Shown: positions 7,228 to 16,760 of the stretch, piece after piece
How the letters are laid out: every line of letters starts with the position of its first letter
Position numbering within the stretch: the first letter of the stretch is position 1
From: Rhodocyclales bacterium
GTDB taxonomy: Bacteria; Pseudomonadota; Gammaproteobacteria; Burkholderiales; Rhodocyclaceae
Direction: 5' to 3'
DNA: 64,000 bases
Assembly: GCA_016235165.1 (NCBI GenBank)
Contig: JACRLX010000022.1
Location: 62,001 to 126,000, forward strand
Translations under genes and position numbers: made by a program
Notes under the pieces: generated by a model
Told to the model about the DNA's origin: nothing
Seen by the model: the letters and a program-made list of their open reading frames with translations, nothing else
The model's database searches: none

Positions 7228-9777
7228 TCAGGCCTTGACCACCTTGGCCGCGCACTTCTTGAAGTCCGTCTCTTTCGAGATCGGACAGGTCGCGTCCAGG
7301 GTGAGCTTGTTGACCAGGCGGTGCTCGTCGAAGAAGGGGATGAAGATCAGCCCCTCCGGCGGCTTGTTACGGCCCTTGGTGTCGACCCGCAGCTCGATCT
7401 CGCCACGCCGCGTTGAAACCTTGACCACATCGTTGCGCTTGAGCCCGCGCTTCTCGGCATCCTTCGGGTGCATCCAGACCACGGCATCGGGGAAGGACTT
7501 GTAGAGTTCGGGCGCGCGCCGCGTCATCGAGCCGGTATGCCAGTGTTCCAGCACGCGGCCGGTGCACAGCCAGAGGTCGAAGTCCTTGTCCGGCATTTCC
7601 GCCGCTGGCTGGTAGGGCAGGGCGAATATCTTGGCCTTGCCGTCGGGATAACCATAGAACTTGACGCCTTCACCCTTCTTTACGTAGGGGTCATAGCCTT
7701 CGCGGAAGCGCCACAGGGTTTCCTTGCCGTCCACCACCGGCCAGCGCATGCCGCGCACCTTGTGGTAGGTCTCGAAGGGCGCCAGGTCGTGGGCATGGCC
7801 GCGACCGAAACCGGCATATTCCTCGAACAGGCCCTTCTGTACATAGAAGCCGAAAGCCTCGGACTCGTCGTTGCTGTAGCCGGCCCAGGCGTGGGCATTG
7901 ACCTTGGCCAGATCTTCCTTCGGGAACTTGTTGACCTGCCCGTTGGCATACAGCACATCGTACAGCGTCTTGCCCTTGAGCTCAGGTGCCTTGGCTACCA
8001 GATCCGCTGGCCAGACCTCCTCGACCTTGAAGCGCTTGGAGAATTCCATGTACTGCCACAGATCGGACCTGCACTCGCCCGGCGCCTTGACCTGCTGGCG
8101 CCACATCTGACCGCGCCGCTCGGCATTGCCGTACATGCCTTCCTTTTCCATCCACATGGCGCAGGGCAGGATCAGGTCGGCCGACATCGCCGACACCGTC
8201 GGGTAGACATCGGAGACGACGACGAAGGCCTTGGGATTGCGCCAGCCTGGATAGATCTCGCCATTGACGTTGGGGCCGGCCTGCATGTTGTTGGTGGTCG
8301 AGGTCCAGTAGAAGCCGATCTTGCCGTCCTTAAGCATTCGGCTTTGCAGCACGGCGTGGTAGCCGACCCAGTCCGGAATAGTGCCGGCAGGCAGCTTCCA
8401 CATCTTCTCGGAAAACTCGCGGTGCTTGGGATTCATCACCACCATGTCAGCCGGCAGGCGGTGGGCGAAGGTGCCGACCTCGCGCGCCGTGCCGCAGGCC
8501 GAGGGCTGGCCGGTCAGCGAGAAGGGGCTGTTGCCCGGCTCGGAAATCTTGCCCGTCAACAGGTGCACGTTGTAGATCATGTTATTGACCCAGGTGCCGC
8601 GCGTGTGCTGGTTGAAACCCATGGTCCAGTAGGAAGTGACCTTGACCTTCGGATCGGCATAGGCCTTGGCCAGTGCCTCCAGCCTGTCCTTGGGTACGCC
8701 GGAAATCTCGTGCGCCTTGTCCAGGGTGTATTCGGAGACGAACTGGGCGAAGTCATCGAAACTGATCGGCGCATGCTTGTTCGGGTCGCCCTTGGGTTTG
8801 CCGTCGGCGCCGGGGTAGCCGTTGTTCATCGCCACCTGTTCCAGCGGATGGTTGGGCCGCAGGCCGTAGCCGATGTCGGTGACGCCCTTGAAGAAGCCGA
8901 CGTTCTTCTTGACGAAGTCCTGGTTGACCGCCTTGTTCTGGATGATGTAGTTGCAGATGTAATTGAGGATCGCGAGGTCCGACTGCGGCTTGAAGATCAG
9001 CTCGTTGTCGGCCAGCTCGCAGGTGCGGTGGCTGAAGGTGGACAGCACGTGGATCTTGACGTGGCTGGCGGTGAGGCGGCGGTTGGTGATGCGCGACCAG
9101 AGAATAGGGTGCATCTCGGCCATGTTCGAACCCCACAGGGCGAACACGTCGGCATGCTCGGCGTCGTCGTAGCAGCCCATCGGCTCGTCGATGCCGAAGG
9201 TGCGCATGAAGCCGGCCACGGCCGAGGCCATGCAGTGGCGGGCGTTGGGGTCGATGCTGTTGGAGCGGAAGCCGGCCTTCATCAGCTTGGCGGCGGCATA
9301 GCCTTCCCACACCGTCCACTGGCCGGAACCGAACATGGCGACACCGCGCGGACCCTGGGTAGGCTCCTTCAAGGTGGCCTTGACCTTCTCGGCCATGATG
9401 TCGAAGGCTTGATCCCAGGAGATCGGCGCGAACTCACCGTTCTTGTCGAACTTGCCGTCCTTCATGCGCAAGAGCGGCTTGGTCAGGCGATCCTTGCCGT
9501 ACATGATCTTCGACAGGAAGTAACCCTTGACGCAATTGAGACCCTTGTTCACCGGCGCATCCGGGTCGCCCTGGGTGGCCACCACGCGGCCGTCCTTAAC
9601 CCCGACCAGCACGCCGCAACCCGTGCCGCAATAGCGGCAAACGCCCTTGTCCCAGCGCACGCCGTCCTGGCTCTGCGGCGCGGCGGCGAGCGCCACGCCG
9701 GGAAGGCTCATGCCGGCGCTGGCGGCCGCCGCGGCTGCGGCATTGGACTTGATGAATTCACGTCGCGTCAATTTCAT
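7228..9777 (-). CDS. napA: NapA, periplasmic nitrate reductase catalytic subunit
   Basis: An 849-residue molybdoenzyme reducing nitrate to nitrite in the periplasm. The twin-arginine signal TRREFIKSN is followed by an Ala-rich region ending near residue 32. The 4Fe-4S cysteines are at 47, 50, 54 and 82. Cys182 in [10 protein letters not shown] is the expected molybdenum ligand. The C-terminal domain contains the molybdopterin-binding stretches typical of NapA, including [16 protein letters not shown]. Length is normal. It lies second in napDAGHB, 29 bases after napD. Nap serves aerobic nitrate reduction, redox balancing or the first denitrification step; the FNR-type site upstream favours induction at low oxygen. 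Confidence 0.95.
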   Translation of the reverse strand: MKLTRREFIKSNAAAAAAASAGMSLPGVALAAAPQSQDGVRWDKGVCRYCGTGCGVLVGVKDGRVVATQGDPDAPVNKGLNCVKGYFLSKIMYGKDRLTKPLLRMKDGKFDKNGEFAPISWDQAFDIMAEKVKATLKEPTQGPRGVAMFGSGQWTVWEGYAAAKLMKAGFRSNSIDPNARHCMASAVAGFMRTFGIDEPMGCYDDAEHADVFALWGSNMAEMHPILWSRITNRRLTASHVKIHVLSTFSHRTCELADNELIFKPQSDLAILNYICNYIIQNKAVNQDFVKKNVGFFKGVTDIGYGLRPNHPLEQVAMNNGYPGADGKPKGDPNKHAPISFDDFAQFVSEYTLDKAHEISGVPKDRLEALAKAYADPKVKVTSYWTMGFNQHTRGTWVNNMIYNVHLLTGKISEPGNSPFSLTGQPSACGTAREVGTFAHRLPADMVVMNPKHREFSEKMWKLPAGTIPDWVGYHAVLQSRMLKDGKIGFYWTSTTNNMQAGPNVNGEIYPGWRNPKAFVVVSDVYPTVSAMSADLILPCAMWMEKEGMYGNAERRGQMWRQQVKAPGECRSDLWQYMEFSKRFKVEEVWPADLVAKAPELKGKTLYDVLYANGQVNKFPKEDLAKVNAHAWAGYSNDESEAFGFYVQKGLFEEYAGFGRGHAHDLAPFETYHKVRGMRWPVVDGKETLWRFREGYDPYVKKGEGVKFYGYPDGKAKIFALPYQPAAEMPDKDFDLWLCTGRVLEHWHTGSMTRRAPELYKSFPDAVVWMHPKDAEKRGLKRNDVVKVSTRRGEIELRVDTKGRNKPPEGLIFIPFFDEHRLVNKLTLDATCPISKETDFKKCAAKVVKA

Positions 9778-9806
9778 TTCGGATCTCCTTTGAGTGGTGC
9801 CACAGG

Positions 9807-10073
9807 TCAGGACCTGGGCTCGACTGAAACTTCGACATCGGGCTCGGTTTCGGTCTGGTGGTAGACCATGGCTGCCGACAAAACGCCGTCAAGCCGACCG
9901 AGGTGTTCGTAGGTGGCGACGTTGCTGCTGTCGTCGGCGGTTTCTATGGTGACGATGAACTTGCCTTCCGGAGAAATCGCATGGATTTCGACGCCTGCGA
10001 GGGTGGCGATTCCGGATTCCACAATTGCTGCCCGACCGGGGGCGGCATGGATGATCGCGCTGGAGATGTTCAT
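9807..10073 (-). CDS. napD: NapD, NapA signal-peptide chaperone
   Basis: A small cytoplasmic protein of 88 residues that binds the NapA twin-arginine signal and controls export. It starts [10 protein letters not shown], as NapD proteins do, and has the [15 protein letters not shown] strand pattern of the family. A longer frame would start at 10115, but the start at 10073 has a GGGAG ribosome site and the normal length. The acidic C-terminal tail ([12 protein letters not shown]) is a little longer than usual. It is the first gene of the nap operon, about 86 bases from the inferred transcription start. Confidence 0.85.
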   Translation of the reverse strand: MNISSAIIHAAPGRAAIVESGIATLAGVEIHAISPEGKFIVTIETADDSSNVATYEHLGRLDGVLSAAMVYHQTETEPDVEVSVEPRS

Positions 10074-10165
10074 TACGGAACTCCCATTCCGGGTAAGGTT
10101 GCGGTTCCGAATCATCGGGAACCCACGATGCCTATGACCTAAGCAAGGTTTTGTGCACTTGCACC

Positions 10166-10206
10166 ATCCTAGGCTTGCACGGGAGGCTTGCCTTGATGTC
10201 GATCAA
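10166..10206 (-). promoter_or_regulatory. FNR/ANR-type nap promoter
   Basis: TTGATGTCGATCAA at 10193-10206 matches the FNR-family consensus TTGAT-N4-ATCAA at every defined base. On the minus strand a -10 like TAGGAT lies at 10166-10171. This would place transcription near 10159 and the site centre at about -41, the usual class II activator position. The target is napDAGHB. Members such as FNR, ANR, DNR or NnrR cannot be told apart from the site alone. Confidence 0.75.
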
Positions 10207-10301
10207 GTCGATTTCGCATCGTCGCGCCGGTGGCGGCGCTAACTATGAAGCATCGGAAACCAGGTTGCGGATTGGGCGGGCGACCGGAAAATCCAGGGGT
10301 T

Positions 10302-11552
10302 TCAAGGCGATATTTGATCGACCACGATGCGTAGCCCCTTCGCCCCAGGCTTGACCGGAGCGCTTTTGCCGGTGAGATCGCCAGGGCCAGGCATGGCGTT
10401 TCCTGATTTGGAAACGCGGACTTCGACCCGCAATAGCGAGGCTGAAGAAATCTTGCTTTCGGCGCTTAGCGCTTGACTGTCATCTAGCGTGAAATCGAGC
10501 GGCAGATCGGCGACCTTGGCGCGCAGGGCGGCCAGCGGCATGCGCGGGCCATCGACGGCACGGGCGAAGATGAACACCACGTCCTGCGCATCGGCCTTGC
10601 CCTTCAATGCCGGTGCGAGTTCGACGCGGCCACCGACTGCCGCTTTCGCTGCTGCCGTGGGCCCTTGCGTTTTGGCCGCCGCAGCGCGATGCACCTCGTC
10701 CTGTGGCGGCGCGGCGGCCAGCAACTTCCCGTCGCCGGCTTGTCGGGCGCGGGCAATGCTGGCCTCGACCATCCGTGCATCTTCGCCGCCGGCCTCCAAC
10801 TGGGGTAACAGGCGCTCCCAAAGGCTGATCGCCTCGGCGTACCTTCCACCATCGAAGGCTTCACCGCCACCCAGAAACAGCGCCAGCATGTTGCGCGGTT
10901 CGATCTGCAGCGCCTTGCGCGTCAGTTCGCGCGCGCGCTGGTTGAAACCGTTGTCGCGCTGGACCAGCATCTCGGCGTATTCGGCAAGCAGTTCGGCGTT
11001 CCGGTCCAGCGTGGGGCCGATTCCGGCAAAGGCCTTTTCGGCATCGTCCCAGCGTCCGAGCGACTTGTAGGAGCGAGCGAGCATGGCCCAGCCTTCTGGG
11101 TTATCCGGATTTTGTTCCAGTTTCTGCGCCAGTCGAACGGTGAGTTGCTCCATGTCGGCCGACGCGCGCTGGCTACGTTCGGCCTCTGGAAGCAGGGCTG
11201 CCGGAGCGCCCAGCAGGAGATACAGTCCAACCGCAAGCAGAGGCAGCAGGAGCGCAATGGCGATGCCGCTGCGCTTGTCCCCGCTTCCCTCGACGGTTGC
11301 CTCGCCTGCCGCCGTATCTTCCAGCAACTGGCGTTGCAGTTCCTCGCGGGCCTCCACCAGTCCCCTCGCCGAGAGCATGCCGTTGCGATGGTCCCGCTCC
11401 AGCTCGGCCAGCCGGTCGCGGTGGATGGCGACATTGAGCCTGGCCTGGGAGTCGGCGCTGGCGACACGGCGATTCTGGCGCCACCACGGGCGCAACAGCA
11501 GCGCCAAGGCGACGACGACCAGCGCCGTGCCGGCCAGAATGAAGGCAATCAT
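10302..11552 (-). CDS. ccmI: CcmI, apocytochrome c chaperone
   Basis: A 416-residue inner-membrane protein that presents apocytochrome c to the CcmFH ligation complex. It has an N-terminal membrane helix (about residues 2-20), a cytoplasmic loop with leucine-zipper-like heptads (RDRLAELERDHRNG), a second helix near 98-120 and a periplasmic TPR region (about 125-270). A C-terminal beta-rich domain lies at about 305-416. It overlaps ccmH by four bases and is the last gene of the ccm operon. The fused C-terminal domain matches the long CycH/CcmI form rather than the short one. Confidence 0.88.
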   Translation of the reverse strand: MIAFILAGTALVVVALALLLRPWWRQNRRVASADSQARLNVAIHRDRLAELERDHRNGMLSARGLVEAREELQRQLLEDTAAGEATVEGSGDKRSGIAIALLLPLLAVGLYLLLGAPAALLPEAERSQRASADMEQLTVRLAQKLEQNPDNPEGWAMLARSYKSLGRWDDAEKAFAGIGPTLDRNAELLAEYAEMLVQRDNGFNQRARELTRKALQIEPRNMLALFLGGGEAFDGGRYAEAISLWERLLPQLEAGGEDARMVEASIARARQAGDGKLLAAAPPQDEVHRAAAAKTQGPTAAAKAAVGGRVELAPALKGKADAQDVVFIFARAVDGPRMPLAALRAKVADLPLDFTLDDSQALSAESKISSASLLRVEVRVSKSGNAMPGPGDLTGKSAPVKPGAKGLRIVVDQISP

Positions 11553-12025
11553 GAGTCGGTTGGGTCCAGCAAGGCGTCGGCGCGGCGGCGTTCCTCTTCG
11601 CCCAATTTGGCCTGCGGCGTGGATTCATTGCGCCGGCGGAGGAACATGACGAGCCCGCCGATGCCGCCTGCCAGCAGCAGGAAGGGGCCGCCCCAGAGCA
11701 GCCAGGTGCTCGGTTTGACCGGCGGGCTATAGCGAACGAAATCGCCGTAGCGGCCAACCATGAAGTCGAGGATTTCCTTGTCCGACTTGCCTTTGGCGAT
11801 CATTTTGCGAATTTCGCGCCGCAGGTCTTGCGCCAGTTCCGCGTGCGATCCGGCCAGCGATTCGTTCTGGCAGACCAGGCAGCGCAACTCCTCGCTGATC
11901 GCCACCATCCGTTTCTCGATCTCGACATCCGCCGCCATCGGTGCGGCTTCCTTGGCCATCGACGGGCCAGTCGCCAGCAGGCTGCCGCAGAGCAAAGCCG
12001 AGAGCATGAGTTTTCCCGTGCTCAT
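11549..12025 (-). CDS. ccmH: CcmH, haem-lyase thiol subunit
   Basis: A 158-residue membrane-anchored periplasmic protein with the redox motif LRCLVCQNE near residue 48, which reduces apocytochrome haem-site cysteines. A cleavable signal at the N-terminus ends near AKEA, and one membrane helix near residues 105-125 precedes a charged tail. The start at 12025 follows from the signal peptide and the four-base overlap with ccmF. Normally a ccmG (DsbE) gene lies between ccmF and ccmH; none does here. Confidence 0.88.
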   Translation of the reverse strand: MSTGKLMLSALLCGSLLATGPSMAKEAAPMAADVEIEKRMVAISEELRCLVCQNESLAGSHAELAQDLRREIRKMIAKGKSDKEILDFMVGRYGDFVRYSPPVKPSTWLLWGGPFLLLAGGIGGLVMFLRRRNESTPQAKLGEEERRRADALLDPTDS

Positions 12026-13965
12026 GCCGGTACCCCGCCGGGCAGGCCGGTGGCTGACTTGGCACGCAGGCGGTAGCGCCGATCGCTCATGGCGATAAGT
12101 CCGCCCAGCGCCATCAGCAGGCAGCCGCCCCAGATCCAGTCGACAAAGGGTTTGTAATACACACGCACGCTCCAAGCCCCCCGGTTGTCGAGCGGTTCGC
12201 CTAGCGAGACATATACGTCACGGGTAAACCCGGCGTCGATCGCCGCTTCCGTCATCGGCATCTGGGAAGAAAAATACTGACGCTTTTCCGGGTGCATCGA
12301 GCGCAGTACGCGACCCTCGCGCGACAGTTCGACGTCGCCGACCGAGGCCCGGTAGTTGGGCCCCATGGCCGTCTTGACGCCGATCAGGCGGAAGGTATAG
12401 CCGCCGACCTGCACGGTATCGCCGGGCTCCATGCGCACGTCCTTTTCTTCCTGATAGCCACCGACCATGGCCACGCCGACGACAAACACCGCGATGCCCA
12501 GATGCGCGAGCTGCATGCCCCAGAAGGCCGCGGGCGGATTTCCCGATTTCGCGCGCTCGATGGTTTGGAAAATGCTGCTGGCGGCAATCCAGACCGCCAG
12601 CAGCGAACTCATCGCCGTCAGCGGCGTCCAGCGCCCCATCAGCAGCGGAAAGGCAATCCCGGCAAGGATCGCCAGCACCAGGCTGATCCGCAGCCGGCGG
12701 GCGATGTCGCGGATGTCGGCCCGCTTCCACTGCGCCAGCGGGCCTGCCGACAGAAGGACCAGCAAGGGCACCATCACCGGCACGAACACGGCGTTGAAAT
12801 AAGGCGGTCCGACCGACAGCTTGCCCATGCCCAAGGCGTCGATCAGCAAGGGGTAGAGCGTACCCAGCAGTACGCTGGCGGTGCCGACCACCAGCAGCAC
12901 GTTGTTCATCAGCAGCAGGGTCTCACGCGACAGCAGGCCAAAGCTGCCGCCGGGCGAGACCTTGGGCGCACGCCAGGCATAGAGCAACAGGGAGCTGCCG
13001 ACCACGATCACCAGCAGCGCCAGGATGAAGATGCCGCGCCGTGGATCGCTGGCGAAGGCGTGAACCGAGGTCAGCACGCCGGAACGTACCAGAAAGGTAC
13101 CAAGCAGTGAGAGGGAAAACGCTGCGATGGCGAGCAGCACGGTCCAGTTCTTGAAGGCGCCGCGTTTTTCGGTGACCGCCAGCGAATGGATTAATGCCGT
13201 ACCGACCAGCCAGGGCATGAAGGAAGCGTTTTCCACCGGGTCCCAGAACCACCAGCCACCCCAGCCCAGTTCGTAGTAGGCCCACCAGCTGCCGAGGGCA
13301 ATGCCCAGGGTCAGGAAAACCCACGCGGCGGTGGTCCAGGGGCGCGACCAGCGTGCCCAGGCGGCATCCAGCCGGCCGGAGATCAAGGCGGCAATGGCAA
13401 AGGCAAAGGCCACCGAAAAACCGACATAGCCCATGTAGAGCATTGGGGGATGGAATACCAGTCCGGGATCCTGCAACAGCGGATTCAGGTCGCGCCCTTC
13501 GGCGGCAGCCGGCAGCATGCGTTCGAACGGATTGGAGGTGAATAGGATAAAGGCGAGCAGGCCGACGCCTACCAGCCCAAGCACGGCGAGAACCCTGGCC
13601 ACCATGGCTTCCGGCAGTTGCCGCGAGGCCAGCGACACCGCGGCGCCCCAGCCGGCGAGCATCAGCACCCAGAGCAGCAAGGAGCCTTCATGCCCCCCCC
13701 AGACCGCCGAAAAGCGGTATAGGGCGGGTAGCCGCGTGTTCGAGTGGTTGGCGACGTAGGCGATCGAGAAGTCGTTGGCGAGAAAACTTTGCGCCAGGCA
13801 GGCGAAGGAGACCGCGATCAGCAGGAACTGAGTCTGCGCGGCGGGTCGTGCCAGGGATACCCATTGCCGCCTTCCCCACTGGCTGCCAAGCAGCGGCATC
13901 ACGCCCTGCACGAGGGCAACAAAAAAGGCGAGGATGAGCGCGAAGTGCCCCAGTTCGGGCGTCAC
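12022..13965 (-). CDS. ccmF: CcmF, haem lyase core
   Basis: A 647-residue polytopic inner-membrane protein that attaches haem to apocytochromes. The conserved tryptophan-rich signature is present ([18 protein letters not shown]), as are haem-pocket histidines in [10 protein letters not shown] and in the loop SNTRLP...[11 protein letters not shown]. About 14-15 membrane helices are evident. A long open frame extends upstream, but the GTG at 13965 overlaps the ccmE stop (GTGA) and begins the family-typical [10 protein letters not shown]. It is directly followed by ccmH without ccmG. Confidence 0.92.
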   Translation of the reverse strand: MTPELGHFALILAFFVALVQGVMPLLGSQWGRRQWVSLARPAAQTQFLLIAVSFACLAQSFLANDFSIAYVANHSNTRLPALYRFSAVWGGHEGSLLLWVLMLAGWGAAVSLASRQLPEAMVARVLAVLGLVGVGLLAFILFTSNPFERMLPAAAEGRDLNPLLQDPGLVFHPPMLYMGYVGFSVAFAFAIAALISGRLDAAWARWSRPWTTAAWVFLTLGIALGSWWAYYELGWGGWWFWDPVENASFMPWLVGTALIHSLAVTEKRGAFKNWTVLLAIAAFSLSLLGTFLVRSGVLTSVHAFASDPRRGIFILALLVIVVGSSLLLYAWRAPKVSPGGSFGLLSRETLLLMNNVLLVVGTASVLLGTLYPLLIDALGMGKLSVGPPYFNAVFVPVMVPLLVLLSAGPLAQWKRADIRDIARRLRISLVLAILAGIAFPLLMGRWTPLTAMSSLLAVWIAASSIFQTIERAKSGNPPAAFWGMQLAHLGIAVFVVGVAMVGGYQEEKDVRMEPGDTVQVGGYTFRLIGVKTAMGPNYRASVGDVELSREGRVLRSMHPEKRQYFSSQMPMTEAAIDAGFTRDVYVSLGEPLDNRGAWSVRVYYKPFVDWIWGGCLLMALGGLIAMSDRRYRLRAKSATGLPGGVPA

Positions 13966-14393
13966 TTCGCTTGGGCTTTCTTGACCTGATCGACGGCGTG
14001 TTGGGCTTCCGGCGGCATGTAGTTTTCGTCGTGCTTGGCCAGCACTTCGGTGGCGGCAAAGATGCCGTCTCCGCCCAGCTTTCCCTGGATGACCGCGCCC
14101 TTGCCTTCCTTGAACAGGTCGGGGAGGATGCCGGTATAAGCAACGGGAATATCCTTGGCGGTATCGGTGACGACAAAGTGAACGGTCATGTTGTCGCGCT
14201 TGACCGTGCCTTCCTTGACCAGGCCACCAATGCGGAAAGCCTTGCCTTGCGGCGCCTTGCCGGCGGCGACTTCGGAGGGCGTAACATACAGCGCAATGTT
14301 GCTGTCGAGGGCGTTCAGCGCGAGCATGGCGGCCAGCGCCAGCGAGGCGAGGCCGCCGGCGATCAGGGCAATGCGTTTCTGTCTGGGTTTCAT
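13962..14393 (-). CDS. ccmE: CcmE, periplasmic haem chaperone
   Basis: A 143-residue protein with one N-terminal membrane anchor (residues 7-28) and a periplasmic OB-fold that binds haem covalently. The haem-binding histidine lies in the motif [12 protein letters not shown] near residue 121, with the adjacent conserved tyrosine. The start at 14393 overlaps the ccmD stop by four bases and gives the expected length; the upstream extension of the frame is spurious. Confidence 0.92.
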   Translation of the reverse strand: MKPRQKRIALIAGGLASLALAAMLALNALDSNIALYVTPSEVAAGKAPQGKAFRIGGLVKEGTVKRDNMTVHFVVTDTAKDIPVAYTGILPDLFKEGKGAVIQGKLGGDGIFAATEVLAKHDENYMPPEAQHAVDQVKKAQAK

Positions 14394-14584
14394 GAAGTTC
14401 CGGATTGATGATCGAGTTCGTCGGCGAGGCGCTCGCGCGCAAGAGTGTCGCGAACCTCGGTGAGACGCTTCCTGGCCAGCAAAGGTTCCACGACCATCAG
14501 CACCAGACAGGCACCGAAGCTGCCCCATACGTAGAGCGCGTAGCCGCCCATGGCGAAGAAGTCGCCGACGCTATTCCAGTGCAT
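14390..14584 (-). CDS. ccmD: CcmD, haem exporter small subunit
   Basis: A 64-residue single-helix membrane protein. The family pattern is clear: [15 protein letters not shown] leading into one membrane segment and then a charged cytoplasmic tail ([15 protein letters not shown]). It helps release haem-loaded CcmE from CcmABC. It overlaps the end of ccmC by 14 bases and the start of ccmE by four. Confidence 0.85.
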   Translation of the reverse strand: MHWNSVGDFFAMGGYALYVWGSFGACLVLMVVEPLLARKRLTEVRDTLARERLADELDHQSGTS

Positions 14585-15311
14585 GCTTCACCCATTCCGT
14601 GTGTCGCTCGCGTTCGAGGATGATGGCGCGCACCCGCGTCAGCGCCACTGCTATCGAATACATCCAGAACCCCAGGGCCATCAGTAGCATGCCCCAGAGC
14701 ATGGTCTGGGCCATCGATGGCGCCTTGTTGAGGTTGATGGTCGAGCCCTGATGCAGGGTATTCCACCATTTGACCGAGAAATAGATGATGGGGATGTTTA
14801 CCACGCCGACCAGGGCCAGGATGGCGCCCGCCTTGTCGGCGCGACGGGGATCGTCGATCGCGGCCTGCAAGGCCATGAAGCCGAGGTAGAGAAAAAAGAG
14901 GATCAACTCCGAGGTCAGGCGGGCGTCCCAGACCCACCAGGTACCCCACATCGGCTTGCCCCAGAAGGCGCCCGTCCAAAGCGAAAGCGCGGCCATAAGT
15001 GCGCCGGTAGGCGCCAGTGCCTGGGCCATCATGCCCGAGACCCGGGTATTGAGCGCCAGTCCGAGACCCGCCCAGAACGCCATGACCAAATAAATGAACA
15101 TCGACATCCAGGATGCGGGAACGTGCACGAAGATGATGCGATAGCCTTCGCCCTGCTGCGCGTCGGTAGGCGCGACGAAGAAAGAGATCCACAACCCGGC
15201 GATGCCGAAGACGGCAGCGGCGGCCCAGAACCACGGAATCATCCTGCCCGCGAGCGGATAAAAGCTCTGCGGACTGGCGTACTTGAACCAGTGGATGATC
15301 GACTGTTTCAC
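14571..15311 (-). CDS. ccmC: CcmC, haem handling protein
   Basis: A 246-residue membrane protein with six helices that loads haem onto CcmE. The tryptophan-rich WGTWWVWDARLTSELIL motif near residue 125 and the flanking histidines (FVHVPASWM, WWNTLHQGS) are diagnostic. The GTG start at 15311 overlaps the ccmB stop (GTGA) and yields VKQSIIHWFKYASP, the normal N-terminus. Longer in-frame sequence upstream is the shadow of ccmB. Confidence 0.92.
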   Translation of the reverse strand: MKQSIIHWFKYASPQSFYPLAGRMIPWFWAAAAVFGIAGLWISFFVAPTDAQQGEGYRIIFVHVPASWMSMFIYLVMAFWAGLGLALNTRVSGMMAQALAPTGALMAALSLWTGAFWGKPMWGTWWVWDARLTSELILFFLYLGFMALQAAIDDPRRADKAGAILALVGVVNIPIIYFSVKWWNTLHQGSTINLNKAPSMAQTMLWGMLLMALGFWMYSIAVALTRVRAIILERERHTEWVKHALE

Positions 15312-15973
15312 TCCAATGCCACCCTCAAGGCCGCCGTGGTTGCCCACGGCGCAAAAAATGCCGCCAGTACCAGCATCGCGGCAAGCAGGGAAAGATGCCC
15401 GCCAACGTCGAGTCCGGCGATATGGGCTTCGACCGCGCCCGCGCCAAAGATCAGGGCGGGAATGTACAGCGGCAATACCAGCAACGCCAGCAGCACGCCA
15501 CCACCACGCACTCCCAGTGTCAGTGCCGCGCCGATCGCTCCGATCAGCGACAAGAGCGGTGTCCCCAGCAGCAAAGCAAGGGTCAAGATGCCCAGCGCCG
15601 ATGCATCGAGGTCGAACTGCAATCCAAGCACTGGCGCCAGCAGCACCAGCGGCAAACCGCACAACAACCAATGCGCCAGTATTTTACCGGCAACCAGCAA
15701 GCCCAAGGGCGAGGGGGAGAGCGCCATCTGCTCCAGCGTGCCATCGAGGTGGTCGGCGGCAAACAGTCGCGGCAGGCCCAGCAGCGTTGCCAACAAGGCC
15801 GCAACCCAGAGGATGCCGGGCGCGATTTTCTTCAGCAGCACGGGTTCCGGCCCGATACCGAGCGGAAACAGGCTGGTGACGATGACGAAAAAGAAGACGG
15901 CTGTCAGCACTTCGCTCTTGCGACGCAGGGCCAGCAGCACATCGCGGCGCACGGTGGCGAGCAGCGGGTTCAT
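15308..15973 (-). CDS. ccmB: CcmB, haem exporter permease
   Basis: A 221-residue protein with six membrane helices. It forms, with CcmA, the ABC module that drives release of holo-CcmE. The N-terminal segment ATVRRDVLLALRRKSE and the LPRLFAADHLDGTLEQMALSP loop match CcmB. Start and stop overlap the neighbouring ccmA and ccmC genes by four bases each. Confidence 0.9.
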   Translation of the reverse strand: MNPLLATVRRDVLLALRRKSEVLTAVFFFVIVTSLFPLGIGPEPVLLKKIAPGILWVAALLATLLGLPRLFAADHLDGTLEQMALSPSPLGLLVAGKILAHWLLCGLPLVLLAPVLGLQFDLDASALGILTLALLLGTPLLSLIGAIGAALTLGVRGGGVLLALLVLPLYIPALIFGAGAVEAHIAGLDVGGHLSLLAAMLVLAAFFAPWATTAALRVALE

Positions 15974-16569
15974 AGCACCAGCGCCTTGCCGCCCGGTACC
16001 GGCAGCGGCTGATGGCTGGTCAATACCGCCATGCCGCCGTTGCCGAGATGCTCCGCGATGAGTTCGCCCAGAAGCTTCACGGCGCCTACATCGAGGGCGT
16101 TGAAGGCTTCGTCGAGTACCCAGAGCACGGCAGGACGGGTCAGCAGGCGGGCCAGCAGCACGCGCCGCTTTTGCCCCGCCGACAAGACCCGCACCGGGAG
16201 ATTTTCCCGACCGCGCAGGCCGAGCCGCATCAAGGCGGCCAGGGCGCTGCGTTCATTGAGCGTGACGCCATCCAGCGCCGTTGCAAGGCGCAAGTTCTCC
16301 AGTGGCGTGAGGTCTTCCTTGACAGCGGCGTGATGGCCGAGGTAGATCAGGTCGCGGCGAAACTCAGTCGAGGGCGCCGTTTCGCCCCGCCAGCGAATTT
16401 CTCCCGCATCAGCCGGTGAAAGCCCGACCAGAAGGCGCATCAGGCTGGTTTTTCCGGCGCCGTTGGCGCCCTGTACGTGCAGCCACTCGCCGGTTCCCAG
16501 TGAGAAGTCGACATCGGAGAACAGGCGGCGTTCACCGCGCGAACAGGCAAGACCGGAAACCTTCAGCAT
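15970..16569 (-). CDS. ccmA: CcmA, ATPase of the haem exporter
   Basis: A 199-residue ABC ATPase. The Walker A GANGAGKTS lies near residues 34-42, the signature LSAGQKRR near 130, and the Walker B VLWVLDEA near 150, followed by the switch histidine in TSHQP. ATP hydrolysis serves release of haem-CcmE. The frame is open upstream to 16941, but ATG 16569 begins MLKVSGLAC, the family start. It is the first gene of the ccm operon, and no FNR-type site is seen directly before it. Confidence 0.9.
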   Translation of the reverse strand: MLKVSGLACSRGERRLFSDVDFSLGTGEWLHVQGANGAGKTSLMRLLVGLSPADAGEIRWRGETAPSTEFRRDLIYLGHHAAVKEDLTPLENLRLATALDGVTLNERSALAALMRLGLRGRENLPVRVLSAGQKRRVLLARLLTRPAVLWVLDEAFNALDVGAVKLLGELIAEHLGNGGMAVLTSHQPLPVPGGKALVL

Positions 16570-16613
16570 GGCCCAATTGTGCCCGAAACCGGGCCGCCGC
16601 GATTTGCCGGGAA

Positions 16614-16715
16614 TCAAGCCTTTCGCGGCGGCAGCAACACCGTGGCGATCGCGGCGAGCACCAGGGCCAGGGCTACGAAGATGGGGCCGGCGCGTGGCAG
16701 TCGGGTGGCGGGCAT
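16614..16715 (-). CDS. Possible small single-helix membrane protein
   Basis: A 33-codon frame upstream of ccmA on the same strand. It encodes a short basic N-terminus, one hydrophobic segment (IFVALALVLAAIATVLL) and an RKA tail, the shape of a small membrane peptide. It ends 44 bases before ccmA. There is no homology evidence, and chance hydrophobic frames are common in GC-rich DNA, so this is only a candidate. Confidence 0.25.
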   Translation of the reverse strand: MPATRLPRAGPIFVALALVLAAIATVLLPPRKA

Positions 16716-16748
16716 GGCCCCCCGAGTGTCGCACGCGGGCCTGGCCAT

Positions 16749-16754
16749 TACAAT
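16749..16754 (+). promoter_or_regulatory. Probable -10 element giving a leaderless mRNA
   Basis: TACAAT seven bases before the expected first transcribed base, which would be the A of the ATG at 16761. The sequence from here through the start codon is identical to that before napF. No ribosome site is visible upstream of the ATG. Confidence 0.4.
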
Positions 16755-16760
16755 CGATCC

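Noticed and set aside
7468-9864. 798-codon frame opposite napA
   Set aside because: A shadow of the GC-rich codon pattern of napA; napA has full motif support on the other strand.
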